Source: JBBRNH01 sp038230415 (GTDB lineage: Bacteria; Bacteroidota; Bacteroidia; Cytophagales; Spirosomataceae). Taken from it: DNA of 64,000 nt. A program made the translations under genes and the position numbers. This document shows positions 26,143 through 35,174 of this stretch, one piece after another (position 1 is the stretch's first letter; each line of letters begins with the position of its first letter). The notes under the pieces were generated by a model, which saw only the letters and a program-made list of their open reading frames with translations, was not told the origin of the DNA and made no database searches. The stretch is from positions 90,126 to 154,125 of the forward strand of contig JBBRNH010000002.1 in the NCBI GenBank assembly GCA_038230415.1. Reading direction: 5' to 3'.

Positions 26143-27072
26143 CTACGGCGATTGCCGGACCCGAAACTGCACCGGCGACAGGCCCGTGTGCTTCTTCACG
26201 TAGTTGCTGAAGTGGGTCGGCTCGGCAAACCCCAGCCGATAGGCAATTTCTTTCACCGACAGGGCCGAATTGAGCAGCAGGGCTTTCGCTTCGGCAACGG
26301 TTTTTTCAGCAATCCAGGTGCTGACCGATTTGCCCGTTTTGCTTTTGATGACCGCGTTGAAGTAGCTCGGATGCAGGTGGCTGGCTGTGGCGCAGTCCTG
26401 CACCTGAAGCTGCCGGGCCGGTTCGTTCTGGCTCAACGCCCGGAAGTGCTGCTCCAGGAATTGCTTGAAATCCCGGACTATCTGCGAACTGCGGTTACCT
26501 TCGTAAATCGGGTTATAATCCTGCCAGAAGTACGCTTTTATCTTCAGCAGAGCCACCACAAACAGGTTGCCGATGATCCGGTTGCGGTAGGGGTTGGCGG
26601 AGGTGTATTCGACCAAAATCTGAGCGCAAAGCTGCTCGAACTCCGCAAAAACGACCGGGCTAAGTACCCTGGGCACGACGGTTTCGGCCAGCAGAAACGG
26701 GAACTCATCAAAAATGTCGGCATGGACATTTTCTTTCAGGAAGGCTTCGCTCAGGCTCACCAGATAGACGTCTTTGATGCGATGCCAGGTAAACGACTTG
26801 TAATGGCCGGGGTTGGTGAAATAAATCGTGCGTGGCTCCGTCGAAAACCGCTGTTCGTCGGTGGTGTAGGCACCATCGGCATCGCAGACGAACACAAACG
26901 AATAAAAGTTGGCCCGAAACACTGGCGACGCAAACGGCAGGTCGGTGTGGATGTCGTTTAGTTTGTGAATATCGAACTCACCCTGTGGACTAAAATGGTG
27001 GGTCGGCAGGTCGAGAAACTGGTAGAGATCGTTGATTCGGTCGAACGTTAAGCTTGTCGGGGTGTCGTGCAT
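26143..27072 (-). CDS. AraC-family transcription regulator
   Basis: 309 residues from MHDTPTSLTFDRIND (frame open to an ATG at 27096). The N-terminal sensor includes FRANFYSFVFVCDADGAYTT. The HTH pair is SHLHPSYFNAVIKSKTGKSV and VKEIAYRLGFAEPTHFSNYV. The group is distinct from the other four AraC proteins in the window. Two SDR genes follow on the same strand. Confidence 0.9.
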   Translation of the reverse strand: MHDTPTSLTFDRINDLYQFLDLPTHHFSPQGEFDIHKLNDIHTDLPFASPVFRANFYSFVFVCDADGAYTTDEQRFSTEPRTIYFTNPGHYKSFTWHRIKDVYLVSLSEAFLKENVHADIFDEFPFLLAETVVPRVLSPVVFAEFEQLCAQILVEYTSANPYRNRIIGNLFVVALLKIKAYFWQDYNPIYEGNRSSQIVRDFKQFLEQHFRALSQNEPARQLQVQDCATASHLHPSYFNAVIKSKTGKSVSTWIAEKTVAEAKALLLNSALSVKEIAYRLGFAEPTHFSNYVKKHTGLSPVQFRVRQSP

Positions 27073-27096
27073 GGCAGGTAACTTGATAAACGGCAA

Positions 27097-27669
27097 CGAG
27101 CGGAAGGCTCCACGCCTTCACACTAGCCACGGTATCAACTAATTAGCCACAGTATAGTTAACGGGCGCTCTTTATGCAATAACCGAAATAGGCACCGCGA
27201 AGGTAACCAATACAGTTACCCTCAAGGGGTATTGTTGCCGAATCACAGGAAGCGTTCAGTGACGTGTGTCACTTCCCTGAATCACCGAAGCGACGAAGAT
27301 GGCCTAAACACGGGCCTGGGAATTCATCCAGTTGTTAAATCAGTTGGGTGGTCAGCCCCTGACCAAGACGGGCGACGATAAGGCTTCGGGCTACGTTGAC
27401 GGACACGAGGGGCCATTAAACCCTGCCAAATCACTCTGCTCAACTTCTGACGCAACAAAGCACCCTGTTACTCGCCCTAAAGAGGTTCCTACAGGACAGC
27501 GTCCGCCACCCAGATTCAGAACGGGCAACTAAGCGGTCTCGTTCATCAGTGGAATACACTCCATCGGAATTAACAGGTGATTATCAAAGGACACTAAACA
27601 GCGTTAAAAAGCCGCGTTCAGATTCTTCTGACGCGGTTTTTTGTGGAGGAAATTATTTCAGTACACCGC
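27097..27669. other. Intergenic stretch between the SDR/AraC cluster and the integrase
   Basis: About 570 bp with no supported gene. It holds the dyad AGTGAC-GTGT-GTCACT at 27258-27273, which contains TGAC-N4-GTCA, a Crp/Fnr-like half-site pair, about 160-190 bp upstream of the AraC start. A terminator lies at 27606-27642. No tRNA or clear attachment repeat was seen here. Confidence 0.4.
27606..27642. terminator. Bidirectional terminator
   Basis: CCGCGTTCAGA and TCTGACGCGG pair with one bulged T, flanked by A5 on the left and T6 on the right. It lies just past the integrase stop (27670) and terminates that gene on the minus strand. Confidence 0.75.
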
Positions 27670-28883
27670 TCAATCGGGCATCTGCTCAAAATACGTCTTG
27701 CGCGTTTTTTTCTTGGTATAAAACTGCGTCGTTTCCAGTGTTTCGTGGCGCAGGTGTTGCTGGACGTGTTCCAGACTTACGCCTTCCTCCAGAAGGAGTT
27801 GGCCAACCGTATGCCGCAGACTGTGAGCCGACATCCCCACCCGTTTCAAGCCATGCTTCCTGAACTGCTTATCCACGATGTACCGGATTTGATGCTTCTT
27901 TAGGTCGTCAAACAGGGACTCCCCCGTCGGCCATTGGGAATGGGCCAGCGGTTTGTTTCTTCTAAATACGTTTGCAACACCTGCCGACAAGCCGCGAAGA
28001 ATTTGATGGCTTTCTTCGTACTCTTGCCTTTGCCCAGCACTTGTAGTTGATGCCTCTCGAAATCTAAATCGCCCAACCTGAGCCGGGTCACTTCGACCGT
28101 CCGTAAACCCTCCAGGCCCAGCAGAACCAGAACCGCCCGGTCGCGTGTGGTTTCAACATCGTCCAAAACCCGTTGCCGCTCGTCGGCTTCCAGGCTGTCT
28201 TTGTAGAAGGTACGTTCGATAGCCAGCCCCCGCACATCGTCAATGTCGCGCAGGGCATTGAGTTGGTCGTCGCCTACTATCAGGTCCTCGCGTCGGCGGA
28301 TGCACCAGGCGGCCAATTGCTTGATGGCTGACAAGTATAAGTTGACGGTGAAGGCGGAGTACTGGTTATCTTTCAGATGCTGGACGAAGTCTGATACGGT
28401 CAGGCCGCTGAAAGATGCCGGTTGGCCCCGCGCTATTTGACCGTCGAGGTAGATAAAGAAGGCGTTGAGTGCTTTGGTGTAAGTCTCTTTGGAGCGATCT
28501 CCACGCAGGCTTTTGGCTTCCCGAATAAAGGTCAGGATCAGTTCATTGGCGGCTGGTGGTATCTTGGTCGTCTTGGGGTCAGCGATGATAAGGGGGCAAC
28601 CGATGGTCTGATAAAAGAGCAGGAACTTCCGAATGGGTGATACGCGGTTGGGCGGTAGCCCGGCGGTGAATCGGGCAACACTCATGCTGTCAATACCGAA
28701 CCCTTCTTTTAAACAGAAAGCCACATAAGCCCTGGCATGGCGGGGGTAGTTACTCGACTTGGGCAGGTCAGCGGCAAAGTAGCGAATCAGTTGGCTGATG
28801 GTGTAGCGGGTAATGGTCTTACCGACGGCCTGATTGTCCCCCTCGTTTTGGTGATGATGTAGACTGATGGAGGAATCGGCCAT
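27670..28883 (-). pseudogene. Tyrosine recombinase/integrase, single frameshift
   Basis: The first frame (MADSSISLHHHQ to CRQVLQTYLEETNRW) covers the SAM-like core-binding domain and the first part of the catalytic domain, including the catalytic Arg in LEGLRTVEVTRL. The second frame supplies SAHSLRHTVGQLLLEEG, LQHVQQHLRHETLETTQFYTKK with the remaining catalytic Arg, His and Tyr. Adding one G in the run of five Gs at 27921-27925 (minus strand) restores a protein aligned end to end with the intact paralog at 53279-54595. This could be a sequencing error, decay or slipped-strand phase variation. Confidence 0.85.
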
Positions 28884-28904
28884 AATGAATCGGGTTTTGG
28901 GCAA

Positions 28905-30078
28905 AGGTGGTGAAATAACGAAATTTCACCATTTCTCGCAAAGGATAATTTATAAGACGGTGAAGATTTTCTATAAACCAATTCCCTGGTTGATTCCATA
29001 GCGATCCATCAGTATCGCCCGGCTTATGCCCCGTCTTACCGAACGCTGAGATGGTCTGTTGCAGACTGAAATGCCAGCCCACTCCGCGCAAATGGTGTAG
29101 TACAGATTGACAGCAAGGGTGAGTCTTACTCTTATCATAGAGGCAATTTAGTTGCATAGCATTACGACCCAATAAGGATACTGTCAACAGCCAACCCGTC
29201 CCGATTTTTGAGACGCTTCTGATGGTGTGTTACTCATTTTAGTATTACCACTGATAATCAGTTCATTACTGATGATTACCCCTGTCTTACTGGGTGTCCT
29301 CTCCCCTGTCCTCTGGGGTGTCCTCTCCCTAGTAAGACAGGGGAGAGGACACCCAGTAAGACAGGGAGCCGACATTTGTCCACCCCGGTCATTACCGCGA
29401 TGTAATACTGTGTCAGTCAACGAAAATTACAAAATTACACGCTTGTAATATCCCCAAATGACGCTGCCAGAGGCTACTTCGCTTGTCCTATAGGCGGGCT
29501 TGCATACCCAGAAAACACCAGTCAGACACCACCTGACGATGACCGGGACACCAACCCCCACTTTAGAAAAAGAATGAACACAAGTCATCACCTCTTCGTA
29601 AATTCTCTAAGCATATCGAAATAGTAGATAATAATTCCATGACTACTTGACTTCGCCCGAAAACCTACCGACACTTGCACTGTCAAAAAACATAAACCGT
29701 TGATATGCAATTTGTTGATGCTGGTAAATACGGGCCTCCTAAACCACGGATAGCAATCGGGGCCATGCTCATGAATCAGGGACGGGCACCCCCACCCGCT
29801 AAAATCAATCATCGCTCAGGGGCCGGGTACTGACGAGTACACCCAGCCTTGCCAATCCTTTACCCGACTGCCCCCAGCAGATGCGGAGCGAAGGCGTGCG
29901 CCCATACGCCTGTTTTTTTGCGTAAACCGGCAGTTAATCGGTTTGAGAAAACAATGCTAAAAAAGTTAGTCTACCGTTCACGCTGTTCTGCCAACGGTTA
30001 TCAACGGTTAACCCGGGGTCTGGCAGACAGGCAAATCTCCCAGTGGTTTTTAATTCATACTTACTACAAACATCGTCC
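28905..30078. other. Low-coding region with a large inverted repeat
   Basis: About 1.2 kb between the integrase and the unknown gene at 30079. No ORF here is convincing; those at 29184-29448 are products of the inverted repeat. It holds the perfect 31-bp arms (29280-29310, 29336-29366) and an ATTACAA/TTGTAAT dyad near 29425-29448. The rest is compositionally plain. Such a stretch next to a recombinase and partition genes is a candidate origin or recombination site. Confidence 0.5.
29280..29366. repeat. Perfect 31-bp inverted repeat (cruciform candidate)
   Basis: The arm at 29280-29310 (begins CCCTGTCTTACTGGGTG, ends CTCTCCCCTGTC) is the exact reverse complement of 29336-29366, with a 25-nt spacer. 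Inside arm and spacer the heptamer GTCCTCT occurs three times. No T-run follows, so a simple terminator is unlikely. Confidence 0.85.
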
Positions 30079-30657
30079 ATGAATAGCGTACCATCAGCCC
30101 GCTTTGAAGCCGACCCGCTCAACAGTACCTTCCGCTGGGTCATTCACCTGGACCCCAACCATGCCCGTAACCGGGTGGCCCAGTTGGATGGGTACAGCAA
30201 AGGGATGGGCTACGAAAACAATAATAAAGTACAACTTTTGCTCAATAAGTTGCGGAATCCGCTCTTGGGCTATGTAGAGAAAGCGTTGCTGATCGAAGTA
30301 TTCGAGCAGCAGGGGGGTGTTCTCAAAGAGCGCCATCCGAGGTTAATCACGTTGAGTCCGCATGGCTACCATTGTGCGGATTGGGTAGCGGAGAATGAGT
30401 TAATTTGTCAGTTTTTGAAGGGGGTGTATGACACTTACCTGACCACCGGCCAACTGCCTTCGGTTGAGAATCGGCGTAATAACCGCCGTCAAGGGGCTTA
30501 CCAACGTGATTTAAAGCATGACTTGTACCGTTTCAACGACCACGGTGCGTTACAGGTTTTTTGCCGGGAACAGTCGGCCCACTACGGTCAGGAGTGTATG
30601 CGGTCTTGGTATTACAGCCATTTGCGGTTGTTTCCGGCTTTGCAGCCGGGTTGTTAA
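30079..30657 (+). CDS. Unrecognised protein of 192 residues
   Basis: From MNSVPSARFEADPL (an upstream start at 30043 adds 12 residues). Even composition, no signal peptide, no membrane segment. Visible features: STFRWVIHLDPNHARNRVAQ, NNNKVQLLLNKLRNPLLGYV, a possible amphipathic helix KALLIEVFEQQGG, and ENRRNNRRQGAYQRDLKHD, a basic stretch that could bind nucleic acid. It lies alone between the recombinase and parA, where plasmids often keep replication or control genes. No function can be assigned. Confidence 0.6.
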   Translation: MNSVPSARFEADPLNSTFRWVIHLDPNHARNRVAQLDGYSKGMGYENNNKVQLLLNKLRNPLLGYVEKALLIEVFEQQGGVLKERHPRLITLSPHGYHCADWVAENELICQFLKGVYDTYLTTGQLPSVENRRNNRRQGAYQRDLKHDLYRFNDHGALQVFCREQSAHYGQECMRSWYYSHLRLFPALQPGC

Positions 30658-31122
30658 GGGATTCGGGTTGGCATCAAGTCCAGGTTGCACTTTTGCTCAT
30701 CAGCGTGCCAATCCGGGTTGTGTGGCGTGGAGCACAAGACCTGTTAAGGTCGCTTCACGCTATCCGAGCCAATGAGGGGGTTCTTTTTACAAATGGGCGT
30801 ATTCATACGGTAAAACGTGATTAAAAAGTGTGTTAATTTCTATGACGGCTTTTAGGTCGGCGTTTTCCGTCTCAAATACGGCTAACCCTCCACTTCGGCC
30901 ACGTTACCAAACGTTTCTCAGTTGACAATTGGGCAAGACAAGCAGGTTAGTTGGAGATAATTCGGCCACGTCTGGGCCATCTCTTAGTTGTCAGTGCTCT
31001 TACTGTCAGCCTTGCTGAAGCACAGTAAGCAACGAGCATATCGTCTGTGTTTCGTCTGCTACTATAGTTACCCCCGCTTACGTTGATGCCCAATCTTTCT
31101 CAAGATACCAAAGTCATCAGTT
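30658..31122. other. Intergenic stretch upstream of the partition region
   Basis: About 465 bp without a supported gene. It becomes AT-rich from 31080 and leads into the repeat cluster and promoter before parA. Confidence 0.35.
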
Positions 31123-31201
31123 ATACACAAATACTGATTTGGGTAAATCAGTATTTGTGTATTTACATAAATGTGTATTTAATAAATTACACAAATACTG
31201 A
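31123..31201. repeat. Iteron-like repeats upstream of parA
   Basis: ATACACAAATACTGATTT (31123-31140) and its exact reverse complement (31145-31162) form an 18-bp perfect dyad with a 4-nt loop. A third direct copy of ACACAAATACTGA lies at 31189-31201. Three copies next to a ParA gene suggest a partition-protein binding site (centromere or autoregulatory operator); they could also be replication iterons. Confidence 0.7.
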
Positions 31202-31208
31202 AATACAC

Positions 31209-31239
31209 TTTTGATTATTTGTGCAATTTATTACCTTTG
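31209..31239 (+). promoter_or_regulatory. parA promoter, Bacteroidota type
   Basis: TTTTG at 31209-31213, an 18-bp spacer, then TACCTTTG at 31232-31239 matches the Bacteroidota consensus (TTTG-N19-TAnnTTTG) within one base of spacing. The ATG of parA is 25 bp downstream, and the third repeat copy (31189-31201) lies just upstream, so a bound repressor could reach the promoter. Confidence 0.65.
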
Positions 31240-31263
31240 ATTCTGCAATAATCAGATTATCAA

Positions 31264-31905
31264 ATGATTCTTTCAATAACAAGTCTCAAAGGGGGTGTCG
31301 GTAAGTCAACTATCTCTCAAAACCTGGCCGTATGCTTTGCCCATGCCGGTTATAAGGTTTGCATTTTTGACGTTGATACCAACCAGAGTGCCATACATTG
31401 GTCAGGGATCAGACCCGATGAATCGCCCCCCATTCCCGTGTTTGGGCAGCCGGATGGAATAGAACTATCCAAAAATGTGAAGTTGATCAGCAGGGATTAC
31501 GAGGTCGTCATTATAGACGGTACGCCGTCGCTCAATAAGGTGACGAGTAAAATCATCCTGCTGGCAGATATGCTCTTAATCCCCATTCTGGCAAGCGGCT
31601 TAGATATGTGGGCTACGAAGCAATTTCTTGAGCGCTATCAAGATGCAGTGGAAGAAAAGGAAAAGGCCATCCCGGCTTACTTTCTGCTTAATCAATATCA
31701 ATCCAATACCAATCTGGCAAAAGAGGTTAAAGAGGTTTTAGATGAAACCGAGATTCCGGTCTTAAAAACTACGCTCAAGAACCGAACAGCCTACAAAGAA
31801 GCGGTAATTAAAGGGCTTGGGGTGATCGAATACAAGGATGAGAAGGCCAAGGCTGAAACGGTAGCACTGTTCAATGAATTAACCCAAATTATCAAAAAAC
31901 TTTAA
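31264..31905 (+). CDS. parA: ParA-family partition ATPase (small, plasmid type)
   Basis: 213 residues. The deviant Walker A SLKGGVGKSTISQNLA starts at residue 7; Walker A-prime FDVDTNQSA is near 38, and Walker B VVIIDGTPSLN near 80. There is no N-terminal HTH, as in type Ib ParA proteins that rely on a small partner for regulation. The partner gene starts 11 bp downstream. Role: ATP-dependent segregation of the replicon on the nucleoid. This implies that the region is, or was, part of a plasmid or an integrated plasmid. Confidence 0.9.
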   Translation: MILSITSLKGGVGKSTISQNLAVCFAHAGYKVCIFDVDTNQSAIHWSGIRPDESPPIPVFGQPDGIELSKNVKLISRDYEVVIIDGTPSLNKVTSKIILLADMLLIPILASGLDMWATKQFLERYQDAVEEKEKAIPAYFLLNQYQSNTNLAKEVKEVLDETEIPVLKTTLKNRTAYKEAVIKGLGVIEYKDEKAKAETVALFNELTQIIKKL

Positions 31906-31916
31906 GTCGCAAATCA

Positions 31917-32168
31917 ATGGCAAAAGAGAAATTAGGTTTAAAAGACACGTTGGGGTTAAGCCCAAAAATCAGCCTGAAAAAATCAGAAATCAACATTGAG
32001 CAGACCGAGAAGGCAGTTAATGAGATTCACTCAACCAAAGAGGTTACCAAACGCGTGACTATTGATATGCCCATAGACCTCTTCAAATCAATGAAAATGA
32101 AGATTGTGGGTGAACGAACAGCTCGTGACTATATTCTTGACTTGGTTAAGAATGATTTGCACATTTAA
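31917..32168 (+). CDS. Small partition partner, likely ribbon-helix-helix DNA-binding protein
   Basis: 83 residues. The C-terminal half (EVTKRVTIDMPIDLFKSMKMK, then RTARDYILDLVKNDL) shows the pattern of a ribbon-helix-helix domain: a beta strand TKRVTIDMP followed by two helices. The basic N-terminus (MAKEKLGLKDTLGLSPK) is typical of ParB-like adaptors that stimulate ParA ATPase. Overlapping context with parA and AT-rich repeats on both sides supports a ParB-type role. No classical ParB HTH or CTPase box is present. Confidence 0.7.
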   Translation: MAKEKLGLKDTLGLSPKISLKKSEINIEQTEKAVNEIHSTKEVTKRVTIDMPIDLFKSMKMKIVGERTARDYILDLVKNDLHI

Positions 32169-32437
32169 ACATTTGTGTAAATGTGGTTTTAAACAAATGT
32201 TTAAATGTGTTTTTGTGTAAATAATTAAATACGTTTTTGTGCAAAACTCACATCTATATACTTGATAATGTGTTTGTTGGATAAGGCCATAAAGTTGAAT
32301 GGTTTCGCCTGCTCAAGCCATGTCATAAATACCGGCGGCTGAATGTGGGCTTTGGGGAGGGAACAGAACCGTGTTTTTATTCTGTGTGGCTGCGTTGCCC
32401 GACTGGACAATATTACCAACCGGGCAACGTAAGACAA
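32169..32437. other. AT-rich repeats downstream of the partition operon
   Basis: Contains repeated ACATTTGTGTAAATGT-like and AAACAAATGTTTAAATG units between 32166 and 32260, then plain sequence to the cas6e stop. The units resemble half of the upstream repeats (TTTGTGT). They may be additional partner-binding sites or a terminator. Confidence 0.4.
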
Positions 32438-33109
32438 CTAACCAAGTCGGGCCAATGAGAGCAGCCCAAAACCAAACGCTTTGGCCGGGCCAATACCCTG
32501 CTGCAAGGCCAACCCAAAGAGAGCCGGGTCTGTAACTCGTAACGCTCCGTCAAATCGAACGCCATACAAAGGCAAAGCCCGCTTGGACGGAATGCCGCTT
32601 TGTTGGGAACTACCCTGCCAAAACCCATCACTACTGGCCCAAAGCACGTCAAATCCATGCTGATGTCCTTTGCGGCCAAGCCATTCCTGAGCGGGAGTGG
32701 GGCCATCAGCCTGGTTGGTCTCCGTGAGATAATCGGGCAATGCCATACGCCGACCCTGTTTTTTTCCTTCGCGCTTTTCTTTGCGCGTCGGGTTGGCGAC
32801 CAGCCGGAACCGGAACTGCTGCCCATCATTAAAGTCAAGACTGAATGCACTTGACTTCATCGAAAGCAGGTAGTTTGCGGGTAGTTTAGCCCAGTCCGGT
32901 TCAGTAGCTGATTGAACCAACACCGTTGGCTGGGCATCGCGATTCGCTAAGGGTTCCAGCCGGAACAGCACGCCGTGTTCAGCGCGGTAGTCAAGGCCGG
33001 GTGCCGTCTCAAAAGCGCGGGCCAGGGTGCGGTGCAGGTCATACAGTGCGCTTACATCCCGGCGGGCTTCAGCCGAGCGGGGATTAAGCAGTAGTTTAGA
33101 TAAATACAT
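32438..33109 (-). CDS. cas6e: Cas6e, pre-crRNA endoribonuclease (type I-E)
   Basis: 223 residues against 199 in E. coli. It starts MYLSKLLLNPRSAEARRDVS, typical of Cas6e, and has LYDLHRTLARAF with the likely catalytic His. The glycine-rich RNA-binding end is IGPAKAFGFGLLSLARL. It cuts each repeat at the base of its hairpin and remains bound in Cascade. Last gene of the minus-strand cas operon, 11 bp after cas5e. Confidence 0.93.
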   Translation of the reverse strand: MYLSKLLLNPRSAEARRDVSALYDLHRTLARAFETAPGLDYRAEHGVLFRLEPLANRDAQPTVLVQSATEPDWAKLPANYLLSMKSSAFSLDFNDGQQFRFRLVANPTRKEKREGKKQGRRMALPDYLTETNQADGPTPAQEWLGRKGHQHGFDVLWASSDGFWQGSSQQSGIPSKRALPLYGVRFDGALRVTDPALFGLALQQGIGPAKAFGFGLLSLARLG

Positions 33110-33120
33110 GGTTCGTCGGA

Positions 33121-33933
33121 TTATCGGGGAGCAGGAATATACGTGACAACCTCACGGGGTAAAAACCGACGAGGCTCAAACGAGAGCGGAACATCGGTAC
33201 GCTGTGTACGACTGACGGGGATGTAGCCCGCTGATCGAAGCACCGTATCTGTTGTACTGGTCGCGGTATCTGTGTCGGTGATTAGTCGGAGTGAATGGGT
33301 TGATAAATCGGTTGACCGAACCCGGTTGGTGTCGGTGTTGGCTACGCCCGTTGCCAGCACAGGGTCAACAATGGTTAACAGGGCAGTTACCAGAGCCTCA
33401 GGAAGTACGCCCGAAGCGGATTCTTCTTCGTCTTGCCTAATGCAAATGGGCCAGGACGGAACAAAGGCTTTCCGGCCCAGACTCAACGGCCAGTATGGGT
33501 TAGCCAATGCCGCTTCCAACGCCCGCAGCAGAGACTCGTCCTGACTCTCGAAGCCGACCAGAAAGTAAGCATCGCTCAGGTAAAACCGTTCCGAAAGTAC
33601 GGTATCCTGCAAGTCGCCGGGGTTGGCGGGCCTGCCGGGTTTAAGTTTGGCTTTTGCCCGAAGCACATTCTGGGCCGTGTGGTAATCGCGCCGGAGGATG
33701 CCCTCCCTCACAACCCGAACACCAAAGGGCATGGCCGACAAATCAGCCAGCGTGTATGCCTTACCGGCAATAGGGTGGATGGGAGCCGCCCGATCCCAGC
33801 CGAGGGCGGCACAGAGCAATCCGATAACCCCGCTTTTGGAGGGTTCGGAAAGCGTTTCCCGGATACCAAACCGGCTGCTGACCCCCCACGCCTGCATTGG
33901 CCCGGCCAGCCGCATAATCAGGGTGTAGCTCAT
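33121..33933 (-). CDS. cas5e: Cas5e, Cascade crRNA 5'-handle binding subunit
   Basis: 270 residues. The RAMP ferredoxin fold starts MSYTLIMRLAGPMQAWGVSS and includes RETLSEPSKSGVIGLLCAALGW, diagnostic of Cas5e (CasD). C-terminal VPLSFEPRRFLPREVVTYIP. Overlaps cas7e by 4 bp (ATGA). A degraded homologous fragment lies at 54791-54932. Confidence 0.93.
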   Translation of the reverse strand: MSYTLIMRLAGPMQAWGVSSRFGIRETLSEPSKSGVIGLLCAALGWDRAAPIHPIAGKAYTLADLSAMPFGVRVVREGILRRDYHTAQNVLRAKAKLKPGRPANPGDLQDTVLSERFYLSDAYFLVGFESQDESLLRALEAALANPYWPLSLGRKAFVPSWPICIRQDEEESASGVLPEALVTALLTIVDPVLATGVANTDTNRVRSTDLSTHSLRLITDTDTATSTTDTVLRSAGYIPVSRTQRTDVPLSFEPRRFLPREVVTYIPAPR

Positions 33934-35141
33934 GCCGAAACGGGGTTAGCGGTGAGCGATCTCTTGAGGCCATCCAGCAAGGCGGGTACCGTATCGAGTA
34001 CGCCTACGCTGGCTTCGCTCAGGGCGTTTTGTATGCCGGTTTCCGCATCCAATACCACGCAGGTGGCTTGTCCGTTCAGGCCGTACATCCGCTTGAGTTT
34101 GGCATAGTGCGTCCCCAGCGCGGCAATGGCCTGATGCGTCAGACTGTGGTTACCACCGGGCTTTATGGGCGTTTCAAAGGCATTGACGAGCGAAACGGGT
34201 TGCCCCGACTCCCGCACCACGACCATGACCAGCGCAGGCAGGGAATGAGCGGCAAAGGTGTTTTGTTTGCCCGACGGCCGTGCCTGCACAAAGGCTTCGG
34301 CAAATGCCAGAATACCCTCGCCCGCAGCGTTGGCATCACCCCCCAAGTTGCGTGTCAACTGGTTCACGTCCACACAGGCAAAGCGGTAAAAACACGACGA
34401 GGAGAAGCCTACCGTACCAATCATGCCCGCACCGGCATTTTCGGCAGGTTGCAGGTCGTCAACAGCGGTAAAGTAATCGAACTCCATGCTCATCGTATTA
34501 ACGGAGATGGCATGGCTTACCTGACAGGCAGCATCCACGTTTTCGGCGGGGTTATCGGCCAGCATCCGTCCGAACAGGGCCACATCAACGGCCCGAACGT
34601 GCTTCGGGTATTCTTTTTTGTATTGGTCGGCCAGGGCTGAAAAAGGCTTGACGGCTTCGTCGATCTGCTTCTTTTTCGCGTCCTTCTCTTTTTTGGGAAG
34701 CGTATCGTGTTCGATTCGCATTGTTGCCAATTGCTCGGCCAATGCACCTGTTTCATGGTTGGCCCCGTGAAGTAGTTTAACCACCCGGTCAAGTTCTTCG
34801 GAGCCAACGTAAAGCAAATAATCGGTGTTGCCCTTGTCGTTGATTCCGTACAGGGCATCAAAAAATTCGCGGGCCATTGCCTGCGCCTGGGTCACGGAAT
34901 GGCCCGAATCGACCAATCGTTTCGTCACTGCTTCAGGTGCCCGTTTGGTGCGGATACCGAGCCGGTCGGTCATTTGTTCCCGAAATATAGCGGACTGCCG
35001 AACCGAGCGTTTGAGACACTGAGACGAGATACGCTGCCGTTGATAACCACCGAAATTACAGTCTTTGGGTGCGCCGGTGTCATCGCGGTTCAGGTTTGAG
35101 GGCGGAAAATTCTGGAGAATGTGAAATTCGATGGTTTTCAT
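33930..35141 (-). CDS. cas7e: Cas7e, Cascade backbone subunit
   Basis: 403 residues against 363 in E. coli. Starts MKTIEFHILQNFPPSNLNRD, the typical Cas7e (CasC/Cse4) N-terminus, with GGYQRQRISSQCLKRSVR (thumb and RNA contacts). Six copies would line the crRNA spacer. Overlaps cas5e by 4 bp; 33 bp after cse2. Confidence 0.95.
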   Translation of the reverse strand: MKTIEFHILQNFPPSNLNRDDTGAPKDCNFGGYQRQRISSQCLKRSVRQSAIFREQMTDRLGIRTKRAPEAVTKRLVDSGHSVTQAQAMAREFFDALYGINDKGNTDYLLYVGSEELDRVVKLLHGANHETGALAEQLATMRIEHDTLPKKEKDAKKKQIDEAVKPFSALADQYKKEYPKHVRAVDVALFGRMLADNPAENVDAACQVSHAISVNTMSMEFDYFTAVDDLQPAENAGAGMIGTVGFSSSCFYRFACVDVNQLTRNLGGDANAAGEGILAFAEAFVQARPSGKQNTFAAHSLPALVMVVVRESGQPVSLVNAFETPIKPGGNHSLTHQAIAALGTHYAKLKRMYGLNGQATCVVLDAETGIQNALSEASVGVLDTVPALLDGLKRSLTANPVSA

Positions 35142-35174
35142 GCAGGCTAAAATTGGTTGGTTTGAGTTGATTGG

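Noticed and set aside
28819..29187. 122-residue minus-strand ORF upstream of the first recombinase
   Set aside because: Composition (His, Gly, Thr, Gln) and absence of motifs make it unlike a gene; it also overlaps the recombinase start.
29184..29448. ORFs on both strands around the inverted repeat
   Set aside because: They are created by the 31-bp arms and contain no family features.
30001..30020. DnaA-box-like GTTATCAAC near the unknown gene
   Set aside because: Only a partial match to TTATCCACA, and isolated; not evidence of an origin.
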